From positions 7,638,785 to 7,702,784 of the forward strand of contig OW203730.1 of the NCBI GenBank assembly GCA_934045075.1: 64,000 bases of DNA. The letters are read 5' to 3'. The stretch's first letter is position 1; every line of letters begins with the position of its first letter. The translations under genes and the position numbers were made by a program. The DNA comes from Yponomeuta sedellus. Taxonomy: Eukaryota > Arthropoda > Insecta > Lepidoptera > Yponomeutidae. Positions 32,057 through 43,800 of this stretch are shown here, in pieces. The notes under the pieces are model-generated. The model worked only from the letters and a program-made list of their open reading frames with translations. It was not told the origin of the DNA and did not search any database.

Positions 32057-35000
32057 ATGAAGTTCTTTATGTACTTATTTATTTTTATTATGTGTGTTCT
32101 TTGGTAAGTTTTATTTTGTACACTTTTGGTGTTGGGCATAATTCACAATGTTAAATGAAATTGGAATAAGGTAGCACAACAGATAGTTTAATTGTTTTAT
32201 GGCGGTTTTATATACTTTTTAGTCAGCGATAATTATTTTCATATTATTTAACTTATTTTGAACGACTTACAATAATTTCACCAAATCAATGCATTGTATC
32301 ACAATGTGACTCTCGTAGGTAATTTCAGCTGTGCTGTTCGTAATTGTTATTATATGTTTATCAAGTTACTATTGATTTACGATGAAAACAAAATTTTACT
32401 TCAGAATGGCGAAGATGTTAGTTTCACAATTTACAATTAATAAAAAAAAATCATACAAAATTTTAACTTAATTAACATAGTTTTCAACTTAGTTACCCTT
32501 TACCAGACACTATCGTCCCCGTTAATATTTTTAAACACCAGACACCTCTCTCCTGTCGAATAATCCTTAATGTTTTACAAGATATTTTGCACTTAACACT
32601 GTTTTTGAACCGCGTCGGTAGTTACCCTAATATAGAAGTATCTTATTGTTGAACCTTATGAAGTGTCCCTTAAATTGCTATCCTGTCAGAATCTTGATGT
32701 CAGCGACAACGATTAGTATGGAATTTGACAGTTAGATGATTGAAATGTTTAGGATTTGGAGCATGAGCAGGAAGCAGGAGCCGATTCTCAATTCATTAGC
32801 AAATAATTCGTATACGACTCTAAGGCTAACTGACATGAATTCTACTTAAAAATTGAGCAACTGCCATAATCTGTATTCTGGACACCATACTATATGGAAT
32901 TCGAATGAGAAAATAATTGTGTAATGTCTTTGTCGAGTTATCTTATTTTAATGCCACAAATGCGACAGTTCAATTCGCATGGGCGAGAATCGGCTCCCAG
33001 GTCTGGAAAGGCTGTCTCTCCATCAGTTAACTTCTCGTTTTATTACAGCAACGCAGCGGCGCGGTCTAAGAGCAGCAAGATGCCAGCAGCGCCCATCAAG
33101 CTCTACCACGTGCCGCCGTCGCCGCCCTGCCGCGCTGTCAGGCTGACGGCTAGCGTCATCGGACTGGAATTGGACCTGAACTTCACCAACATCATGGAAG
33201 GGGAGCAGTTGACCCCTGAGTTCCTGAAGGTAAGATATTCATTTGATGAAGTGGCCTTAAATTCTCTTTTCTGCTAACATTTTTGGTACAGCTAAAACTC
33301 AATCGTATCTATTATTCTCTTTCTCTTGGTATCTTCTATTTTATTGTAAACTATTCGTCAATCCAGCGCACCTGGATTTTTAAAATGGCGTTTTAAAAAA
33401 ACCTGATATTTTTATTAAACACGAAAAAGTATACCTATATAAAAAGACATATTTACTAAATTTTTAAGTAAAATTATAATTTTAGTATAACTAATTAGGC
33501 AACATCCCCTATACGGATTACGATTCAATATCATTATTATGCCACAAAAACATATGGTTGTTATTAAAATTCAATGTGGCACAAAATGCTAGTGTTTTCT
33601 TCCAGCCAATCTTTGTTTTGTGGATAATGGCTGGCTCAAGCATCCGATTGTTTTCTTATAATGCTTGATGGTATGATGTTATGCATTTTTAAACATTCCT
33701 AAATATATTATTATACCCAACTATAAAGAGTCTAGCCAGTCAAATCTTTGAAAGAATCTGTCTTCCCCCACACTGCAATTTTCATATTTGTGTAGTTGAG
33801 GTATTATCTCGGGTTACCCCGGAGATTTCCGTATCCAATTTGCATGCTGACTATTGTTGTTAGCATGTTTAATAATAGCCTGAGACGTGACTCATTGTTG
33901 AGTCTACTATGAGCGCACCGTGTCACTGTAAAGATGTTTGAAGTGGGTTTAATGGAGTCATTACTTAATGCCGTTTATTGCAGATGAATCCTCAACACAC
34001 TGTGCCCACTATGGATGATAACGGCTTCATTCTTTGGGAGAGGTATGAAACAAAACAACTTTTATTTTAAAGTGGCGCCTGGGTGTGGCACGCTGACTGT
34101 AAAACCGAAGGTCTCGAGTTCCATCCCCGGCCGGCCGGGTCAAACTAGGAAACGAACTTTTCTAGTTTGTCTCGGGTCTTTATCTATGTCTTTATTATAT
34201 TAAATCTATCGTCGAGTTAGCACCTGGGAGTCGATTCTCGCCCATGCGAATTAAAGCGTCGACGCAAAATATTCGATGAATTAGACTTTTGACGCATAAA
34301 AATAAGAAAATATAACTCGACAGAGTCATTAGATATTAATTTTATTATTCGAATTCAATGTAGCATCGCTCCAAATACGGATTTTGGCTGTTGCTCGACT
34401 TTTTACGTCGATTTTCAACTCATAAGCCGTAGAGTAGTATGCGATTTATTTGCAAATTAAGTGAGAATTGGTTCCCTGTGATGAGTTGTACTTAGTGTGG
34501 TGCTAACTAGATCTGTGTAATATCTCCAAGAATATTTATTTATTCATTTATCTCGCACAGAGATAAGCTCGCCTTTGTACATGTATTTTCTTAAATTGTA
34601 TTTCTTCTTTGTCTTTTTCGTGTGCAATAAGTACAAAACATTCGCAGGCGCTACACTAACATAATTCCGGATTCAGATCGAAACTGGGCTGGACTCTGGT
34701 TACAAAGATCAAGTATAATTGGATACGGAATTAAGTTAATCATGAAATCGTAAGAAAGAGTGGTATGGCAAGGGGATAATATTCATTAAGGACGTAAGAT
34801 AACTTTCCTCACTTTCTCACCCTTATTTTGTCTTACATAGGAATATATCTTATCATAGACAAAATTAGCACGCCCTTGTACATTTACTCATGTAATTAGT
34901 GCAATAAAGATTTGAAATAAAATAATTAGAAGTTATTAACTAAATAACTTTTAATTTTTTTTTATTAAATAACTAACTTTTATTAAATAACTTCTAATTA

Positions 35001-38000
35001 TTTTATTTCAAATCAATATTGCACTAATTACATGAGTAAATGTACAAGGGCCTTCCTAACACAAGAAGCATTCTCTTCCAACAAAGTTCTGGAACCAGTC
35101 CTTCTTTGAACATATATGAAAAATTAAGATTGTCCCTGATTTTCGGACGCCCTGTTACATCTTAGGTCTTTTTAGGTCCTGCTAATATAGCAATCAAAGA
35201 AATGAGAGTAGGCCCAGGGGCTGTGCAGTGTGCAAGTATTAGGAAACGAAGCAGAATTTTCGTAATTGATTATGCTTCTATCCACCTTGTCAGCAAAAGT
35301 AAGCAAAGCAAAAGACCCCTTCTATTTTCACTATTGTTTGGTACACCTAATTTTATATGTTTACGCGACGGAAAAAGTTTAGATAAATGACATGACAAAT
35401 GTCCACACACGATTCTTTCTACCTTAACCCTTAAACACGGCTAGTAATAGTATCGATAATTTTGGGAAATCTATAAATAAACTTTTCGTTTTTGAGCATA
35501 AACATAAACAATTAAAGTGATCATATTATGATATCAAATAATCGACTTAATATTGCAAAAAAAAAACAGAAATAGTAAATGAATAAATAGAGAATTTCTT
35601 TTTCGCCGTGTCCTCATGATTAAACGACGCGTATGGGGCAGCTTCCGCCATCAGCGCTCTAGAAGAAAATAAAGAACTATTTTAAAAACCTATTTTAAAG
35701 GCTAAAATTTCCACCCATGCCGGGATTCGAACCCGCGACCTCTGGCTATCCGTGCCAGCGCTCTTTCTAACTGAGCTAATGGGCGACTCACCGGCATCAG
35801 TGAAATTTTGAACCTCTTCACAATATTCTCTGTATTACGTACAGGCAGCGACATTTGGCTGAAGTAATTTTCATCACTTGAACTATTAACAAAGAACTAG
35901 TGCTGACGACGGTGTTGCGACTACAAATTTGCGAATTTGTAGTCGCAATACCACACGCTAACTGTGAAGGAAAACATCGTGAGGAAACCCGCGGCTTGGT
36001 TGGCTCCGCACGTATTGACTAGTCTTGGCTGTGGGCTAGGCCAACTAAGCTGTCAGGATGGTATAGGTGCTTGTCAAAGCCTACACCATCTATAAAACCA
36101 TGTCCCAGGCACTACAGCGTCGGAGTGGTCCCTTCACCAATCTAGTGTGAGTGAAGATACCACTGGACTCTGTATAAATCATCTCATTAAGTAGATGCAA
36201 AAAAAGGCAAATTGCTGACGGAATCACCATTCAGACCTCCCTGTCAACCATATCATAAAAAAAGCAAAGATCCCTCCCCGTTGGTGCTTAAATAATACTT
36301 TTATAACTCCTTGACCAAATTTAAATTTCACAGCACGAATTACGATTTCTCACCGATTTTCTCAGCGATTTTTCCCGAAAAAATCAGTGAACAGAGAAAA
36401 TGTTCGCGATTTATAATCCGTCAGAAAAATTTGCGTGCTCAGTCTTGGCATTACAATGAGCTCACCATAAAGCAGTAGAAGACTTAAGGACTGAATGCAC
36501 TTTCGGTGTACCTACGCGAACCGGCATAATATATTTTAATTAATTCAATAAATGTTATGTAATTGCTAGTCTCATCCCTTACCCTTTTAAAGGGCACATC
36601 ATGTACACATTCTTCATTGGTTTTGAACTTTATTTCAAAGAGATAAGGTTCAATTTATGGTGGGAATAATTAAACCACTGCCTGATAAAGGGAGCAGGCA
36701 AAACGCGCAATAACCAACCCTATTTTTCTACACAGTCGGGCGATAATGGCGTATCTGGTGAACGCATACGGTCGTGACGACTCCCTCTACCCGAAGAACC
36801 CGCGACTCCGAGCTATGGTGGACCAAAAGCTGGACTTCGACCTAGGAACGTTGTACTTGAGATACTTCAATTACTTTGTGAGTATGAGTATAGTTTGCGG
36901 CGGCATCAGTCTTTAACAAAGTTGAAATGGTTAAAGACTCGCCCTTATTTATAAAAGCACTCCTAAGAGTCTGGACATTTAACCTGTGATTACGTCTTTA
37001 TTGAAAGCGGTGGTTTTTTGAAAGAAGGCCTGCTTATCCGGTGGTCGTGGAATAGATCCTTGTACAACTTTCTTTACTAAGCTATAAATAGGTACATTTT
37101 TAACGACCTCTGTGGCACAGTGGTGGCGCATCTGTCTACCATGCAAGAGGTTCAAACCCCGGCTGGGGACAATAAAAAACCCCAGGTCGTGGAAGTTTGC
37201 GATGTCGTTGTTTCTGGTTCCCACGACACAGGGTATCCTGGTGTGAGGCTAAGAGTAATGTATGTGACTGTATGTCATGTTACGTTAAGTTACAGTAGCA
37301 ATTTATACCACTCGCTGATCGTGAAGAAAAACATCGGGGGGATTCCTGAGTCTGACCGTTATCATAGACCTCAGTATTTGAAATCGACCTGATTAAGCTC
37401 ATACTTGAGAGAGCTCTGATACGATACCCTGAGAGACGACTTGTGCTCTACACTTGAGCATTATCACGTTTTTTCGTTCATACAACTTAGACAGACACAG
37501 ACCCGTGGTCACTGAAGTTTTTTCACGATGCTGTCCATCACCGTTAGCGAGTATTGTTGCTATTACATCTTCACACTAGTTGAGGTACTTAAAAATGGAA
37601 CGGATTATTCCACTAATCCCCATTGAAAATCTCCATTGATGGGGATTTGTGAACAGAAAGTTCATAAATCCCCCTCATTGATATAAAAACTAATATAAAG
37701 AACAACATATTAAGTATGAAAAACAACACACAAAGTATTTATTTTCTAATACTGATACCTACATTATACAATCACAGATTTAGAATAATTTATAAAGTCA
37801 CAGATGTTTAAATATTCTCCTAAATAGAACATGAGTTTTATATTAAATTTACTAAGTAAATCACAGATTCAATTTCTTTAACAGGCTCCAGTCCTCTTCT
37901 ACGGGCATGATTTTGACGAGGAGAAAGGCGAGAAGCTGAAGGAGGCCATCGGCTGGCTCAACACTATGCTGGAGGGCAAAGCCTTCGTAGCCGGTGATAA

Positions 38001-38624
38001 CATGACCATCGCGGATATCTCCATCATCATCACCTTCACCACCTTGGAGGTAAACCTTACAAACAAACACTAACCGCAAAGGTACAAGAAACTATTGCCT
38101 AGCAGTCTATCTTGGACATAAAACTAGCATACATTTAAATTATACATTGAATAGAACACCCGGAGCATCTTGCGCCGAGAATGGAAAATTATCATATCTT
38201 CTTTTCTAAAGAAGAAGAATAATATAATTGTGACTTCTTATAATACAATGCAGCCTTTGTACGTCCCACGTAGGGCACAGGCATACCGAGGTAATTCATT
38301 TATTTTTTTTACCAATTTATTTTATATACAAAACAAATTAAGCTCATATTCTCTCATGTGCTCTAGAGTGGGACGTATAAAGTCAGCATTTTTACACAGC
38401 ATCAGAAGTGTCAGTAGAGTCATTATTAAATAAGGTGAGAAGGGTATTAATGATACATTTTTTATTGTATATATTTTTTTCAGGCCTTCAAATATGACTT
38501 CAGCGCCTACGAGAACGTGACCAAATGGTTTGAGAGGACGAAAACTGTTTTAGAACCTTATGGTTATAAAGAAATCGATCAAGCTGGAGCTCAGATTCTG
38601 TACAGTTTCTTGAAGAAAAATTAA
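32057..38624 (+). CDS. Delta/epsilon-class glutathione S-transferase with a signal-peptide exon
   Basis: Core exons 33049-33229 (internal ATG at 33080), 33984-34042, 36736-36877, 37885-38049 and 38484-38624 join in frame to a 218-residue cytosolic-type GST. The thioredoxin-like half has the PPSPPC active-site region (the first Ser as the likely catalytic residue), [13 protein letters not shown] and ESRAIMAYL for glutathione binding. The helical half has the DNMTIADI capping motif. An upstream exon 32057-32103 (ATG; donor TTG|GTAAGT) splices to 33049 in frame and adds [16 protein letters not shown] plus [10 protein letters not shown], a good signal peptide, making 244 residues. Without it, the ATG at 33080 would start a normal GST. 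GSTs conjugate glutathione to electrophiles and detoxify plant compounds and insecticides; an exported form is inferred. Delta versus epsilon is not settled. Confidence 0.9.
32772..33000. mobile_element. MITE in the leader intron of the GST gene
   Basis: Ends GGAGCCGATTCTC and GAGAATCGGCTCC are perfect complements. The right end lies 48 bp before the acceptor of the GST core exon. Relatives are at 34228-34480 and 56391-56630. Confidence 0.8.
34068..34555 (+). repeat. R2 SINE split by a MITE, GST intron
   Basis: The R2 body (34068-34225, head damaged) is broken after GTTAGCACCTG by a MITE (34226-34480; ends GGAGTCGATTCTC and GAGAATTGGTTCC) and resumes with GAGTTGTACTTAG to about 34555. Confidence 0.8.
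34872..35051. repeat. Large imperfect palindrome in a GST intron
   Basis: Arms of about 67 bp (34872-34938 and 34984-35051) are near-perfect reverse complements, starting GCCCTTGTACATTTACTC on the left, with an AT-rich spacer of about 45 bp. The arm content resembles a retroposon tail (TGCAATAAAGATTTG). Confidence 0.85.
35683..36215. repeat. R1 (-) and R3 (+) side by side in a GST intron
   Basis: 35683-35885 is R1 on the minus strand, with its tRNA-like block. 35920-36215 is a 5'-truncated R3 beginning in the ATTTGTAGTCGCAATACC block. Confidence 0.85.
37103..37450 (+). repeat. R4 SINE plus R5 fragment in a GST intron
   Basis: R4 has head GACCTCTGTGGCACAGTGG, B box GGTTCAAACCC and body GTTGTTTCTGGTTCCCACGA (37103-37300). 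A degraded R5 body follows. Confidence 0.8.
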
Positions 38625-40000
38625 GTAGACAAATTGAGGTGATATTCTATAGCAACGTAATATGTATTTATCTTCTTAATTTTGCAGCTTTTTAAGAGTT
38701 CTATTTAATTCGATAATTTAGAAACGTTTTTAGAAATTAAAAAACATAGTGTCGTATAGATAATTTTGAAAGGAGAAAATATATTTGTTTTTTGTTTGAA
38801 GATCGAAGTTTTATTGAATCGTTTCATTGATACCAACTGAATGCTTTATTGTAACAACTCAATTTAAAATAATAATAATACTAATTGATATTGGACCAAG
38901 CCACTGACAAGCGAAATAACTATGATTACGACTAATACAGTAAAAAAATGCATGTATGGAATCGAAAACGCCTGATTCAACTTTAACTTTCGTATGCACT
39001 ACACATTATTCAGAGACGTTGTTGCAGATTGCCTGGGACGTTGATTGCAGGTTGTACGAAATTGTGTTATATTCGTCAAACTAGATAATATGTTGAAATA
39101 CTACATTCATGAAAAATTTCACTAGACCTCTTGGTCTAGTGGTAAGTTGCATTTGACTGAAACTCTGGTTATTTACTTTATTCCAGATTCATTTATTCTA
39201 TAATTTGTCAAAAGAATCCGATCAGGTTTCGCTCTGATTAGCAGAGCTATTATGGGGAGTACAGACGGTGCTCGCGACGTCCATCAGTTGGTCCTCTTTG
39301 ACTTATGTAACTGAATCCGAAATTAAGTTATTAATTTGTACACAGTACTTACGAAAGTGTAAGTTGTAAGTTTGTAGCCCAAACAATATCACGTAAGCAG
39401 ACAACAAACAAATGAGCAATCTACAGTTTTTGATACTTTTCAGAAATAGTTCTGGCCGTTTACCTTGAAAAGAGATCTGCTAACGTCCCGTAGTTATGTA
39501 ACGTAGATATTGAAGTTTTTCATGTATCTCAAAATGTACGGTCTGCAATATAGAATATTAATCTAATCTAATTTGATCTTTTTTGATGATGATGCCAAAA
39601 AATATGAATTTTCATCGCACGCAGCTGAGTTGTATACTTTCTAATGCTGCTTTTAAATAGTTCTGGGGATTTTACCATAAAAACAAATCAATTGACTTAT
39701 TGAATCATTTTGCGACAAATCACAAAATAATCAACGTCCTCAATGCGTGTACTTACGCCCTAGGCAACCATGCTTCCAACAAACACTCAGAATAAATTAA
39801 ACTTTTAATCGCAACTTTAAATTGCGTATTTTTGTAGAAATTACAAACTGATTGACTAAAGAGTTAGATCGGTATCTGGTATATACTTCATTCATTCAAT
39901 AGCATTTCTATTGTCAATCTAATATTCTGATAACTAACACTAATCCTGGTTAGTATATACTGCCATCCTATTCTATTAGATTGGGTTAACCAGTTAGATC
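38625..40000. other. Intergenic between GST and ACE-like genes
   Basis: No gene seen. 39121-39165 (CCTCTTGGTCTAGTGG) looks like a tRNA-type A box from another SINE head but lacks a B box. Confidence 0.45.
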
Positions 40001-40004
40001 GCGC

Positions 40005-40230
40005 ACAACAATGCGCGTTGGACGGCGGCCGGGTCGCCCCGTGTCTGCGCCCGCGCCTGACGTTTTCAAAACAATTCGCCGCACCGCGATTGTTCGCATT
40101 TGAAAAATTCACCACAAAACGACCAAACAGTCTCGAGTTCTCGAGTAATTCAGTAAACATACAGAGCAGGCAGCTGGGTCTCATTGTGCGTGGCTTTAGG
40201 GCCGTGTGATATTGTGTTGCTAAGATGCAT
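40005..40230. promoter_or_regulatory. CpG-rich island, possible promoter of the ACE-like gene
   Basis: Stands out from its AT-rich surroundings with many CG dinucleotides (GACGGCGGCCGGGTCGCCCC). It contains TTCAGTAAAC, close to an arthropod initiator. It lies about 0.65 kb before the ACE-like start codon. Small open frames on both strands are not gene-like. Confidence 0.3.
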
Positions 40231-40879
40231 TTCCTTTGAATAAAAATGTAGTGGTGCTTCGACTGTGATTTGATTTACACGTTGTAGTTCAAGCAATTTT
40301 TGCCTTACGGACTGCTCAGGAGATACAGAATGCTGCTTTATGTGGGTAACATTAATTTAATTAAGTATTCTCTGACAAATGTTTTTCACGGCCTTTTCAT
40401 CAAATATCATCGAAGGTTAGTTTTCTTTGTTTTATCAAATCTGATATGAATTTCTGATCGATCAATGTTAAAAGCTAGAAAAATAGATGGCCTGTATTAA
40501 AAACAAATAAAATCTATGTAATGTATTTAACATACAACGTACATCGCTTTAGTACTTGAAATTGATGAAAGAGAGTACATTTCCAACTAGACTAGCCCAG
40601 CACCGTCTATTATAATCACAACGCTGAGTGTATCAGAAGGTCGGCAATAGTCAGAGGATGTGGTTATTATATGGCACTACCGCACTACGCGTGCTACATT
40701 GTTAAATTGTTCTCACATCGTTCGAGTACCCCTTCGGAGTCAGGTCTATGTGTTATTACCTACTAGTTATCATCCAGAAGACAAAACCAGTGACAGCTGT
40801 TGCACCTCACGTCTATAATAAAGAGTCACTATTCAATTAGTCAGCTTGTTAAAATCCTAATCTAGTCCAGGACATAATA

Positions 40880-43800
40880 ATGCTGACAAATACTTTATTA
40901 TTACAGCAATTACTGTGCGTACTAACAGTAATATGTGTTGTGAAAACACTACAGTTTCCTGTGAATCCGACGTCGGAGTCGGCGGACGACAAAACGGAAA
41001 AATCAAAAGATGACAAGTACGATAAGTCTGAAAATGACGATAGCGGAATGGAAACTGAAGTCGACGATACGAAGGATAAGAAAATGTTAGATGTGGCTCT
41101 AAAAACTGTATTAGACCCCAAAAGCGTGATTGTCAAGAAGGACGACGTAGCAGATGTTTTCAAAGAGCATTTGGAAGAATTGGAAAAAAATAATATGACT
41201 GCACCTTTAGAGTGGTTTATGCAGGAGATGGATAATTTAAGTTTGGAAGTTTGTAAGACTTCCCAAGAAGCTTTGTGGGCTTATGTCACAGATATTAATA
41301 ATGAAACAAAGAAAAATAAAATGGTATGATTTGGTACCAACTTAACTTATTCAACTTATTCCCCTTAATTTAAATATACAGAAGACATAACAACTTGAAA
41401 ATAAAGAAAAGTATTGCTCTAAAAGTAAAAACTGCGATGTTTGATTTTAGATTCGGATAGCGGCCGAAGAAGACGAAATCAAAAAACAGTATTGGACAAT
41501 ATTAAAGAATAAGTATATACTAAATGACTCAGATTTAATTAAAGATCCAAAAATGAGAAGAAAGTTACGGATTATTAAAGAACGAGGCACTAATGTCCAG
41601 ATGCCTCAAAGTAAAGTGAGTCTATTAACTTACGATATTTGCAATATGATTGTGAACAAAAACAGTAAGTACTTACTGACATAATTTCATCTTAAATAAT
41701 TATAAATATTTCGTATTATTTCAGCAAAGAGAAGAAATTGATACGATGCAAAGAATTTGGAGCAGAGTTACAGTTTGTGCTTACAATAAATCAGTATGTA
41801 ACTCAGAAGATTCTTTAAAAACGATGAGTGGTAAGTTGCTTAGTTTATAATTTCTTTTTTACTTAATAGTAGCTACATACTAATACATTTTAACAATGGA
41901 CAACCCATCAATAAAATTTCTGTACCACCTTAGGAATCGAAGAAATAATTGATAGTAATTAAGCCTATACTTTCTCTCTGTAAGAGAAGGCTTGTGCCTT
42001 AGAATGGGATGTCTTTAGACTTTAAACAAAGTGTGTATATACGTTTCATTCATAATTTGTTTTCGTACATTTGTATCTGTGCACATGTCAACTCTGCGCG
42101 CGCACTACAAACTCCAACATTCCTGCATCGCGCAATCAAAGTGTTTCAATGACATACCATAAATATAACGTCTGACAAACAACAGTTAGACCAGCCGTTC
42201 CTTGGCATACGATCTGCCTGGCGGGAAATTTCCCTTTATAGTGGAAGAGCACGATCACCCGCTCTTCCCTATATATATATATATATCCATTAGTAAAACA
42301 GGATAACTTGAAAAATATATTTAAGAACCACGCATAATCACTGGCACTAATAACAAGATACTCCAAACATAATACAACAGTAAAAAGACTGCTTCCTTTC
42401 CAGACGTCATAGCAATATTCAAAAACAGTAACGACACAAACGAACTAGCTTACTATTGGAAAGCGTATAGAGATACAACTGGGAAGAAAATCAGGCCAAT
42501 CTTCAAGGACTACGTTTCCAGAATGAATGCCGTGGCCCAGTCAGAGAACTTTACTGACGCAGGCCAAATGTGGCGATATGCATTCGAAGATGACACTTTT
42601 ATGACAACAGTCAATAGGATTTGGCACGAAATAAAACCGCTGTACTTTCTTATTCACGACTACGTTAGAGTTAAATTGAAGCAGCATTACAAGGACGATT
42701 TTAAGCGTAAAGATGATTTGATACCAGCACATTTGTTAGGTAAGTGCCTTATGATGAGAACTGAGCAACAAAACGCAAAACAGGTATAGAAGTGATGTAT
42801 TTATTCTTCTCCAAATATATGTATTCATAATATTGCAATAATTAAAAATTTTGTAATGTGCGAGCGAGAAGAAGTAAAAAGTAGCTTTAATACTGATACA
42901 AAGCTCAACTTGCTTTAAGGTATGTGTAGTTAGTGGGGCTGACTGCAACAACATAATTAAGGGGCTTCAAAAAGGATTTTATGAATTATCAGTGGAATGA
43001 TCAGGACAGACTTTCATAAAACTACAATTCGTAGTTTCCTATGACAATTCAATGCACATTGTGTAGCGGAGCCTTTTTACTTGTTAATCGCCTTGCCAAT
43101 GTAGGTACCTAGGTACATCAAATTATTGTTGTGAACCATAAATTGTAGTTCTATGTAACAGGCCTCAGAAAGCGTTCAAATATTATTGAAATGAACACCA
43201 AAAAGTACTTTTAAATTATTTGTTATTATAAGACATACCTAAGTAATGACAGTAATTAGTATATGCAAAATCAAGATCAAAACACATGTTCAAGCAATTT
43301 TTTGGGCATTACCATTGCCTAATAACTTTCTATTTGCAGGTAATATTTGGGCACAGGAATGGCAGTCCATTTACCCAAAAGTGGTCGCTTATCCTGAGTT
43401 CCAGCGACCGAAAATATCTGACAACGAAACTGTCAACTCAAAGGATCTGTTTAATGCTGTTGACGAGTTCCACCAGTCTTTAGGATTCGAAAGCGCAAGG
43501 GACTCTTATCAAGACATAAAGGAGACTATGTCTACAGTCAACTGTTTGCCTTCTAGCCATGATATGTGTGACGGCGTACATTATAAGTAAGTAAAAGTTG
43601 ACTTAAAATTACACATACATATACATACATAGGTACATCAACTCACGTCTGTATCCCCGAGGGATAGGCAGAGAACAGGCTGCAACTTGCTACGGCCACA
43701 AAAACATCTACTGCCGTCCTACTTAAAAGTCTAAAAGGATATGAGACGAGTGCTCGGTAAAAAGTAATTGTTGGCTTAGATGACTAGTTATACAAGCACG

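Noticed and set aside
40849..41163. Reverse-strand open frame opposite ACE-like exon 1
   Set aside because: Shadow of the low-complexity coding sequence on the plus strand.
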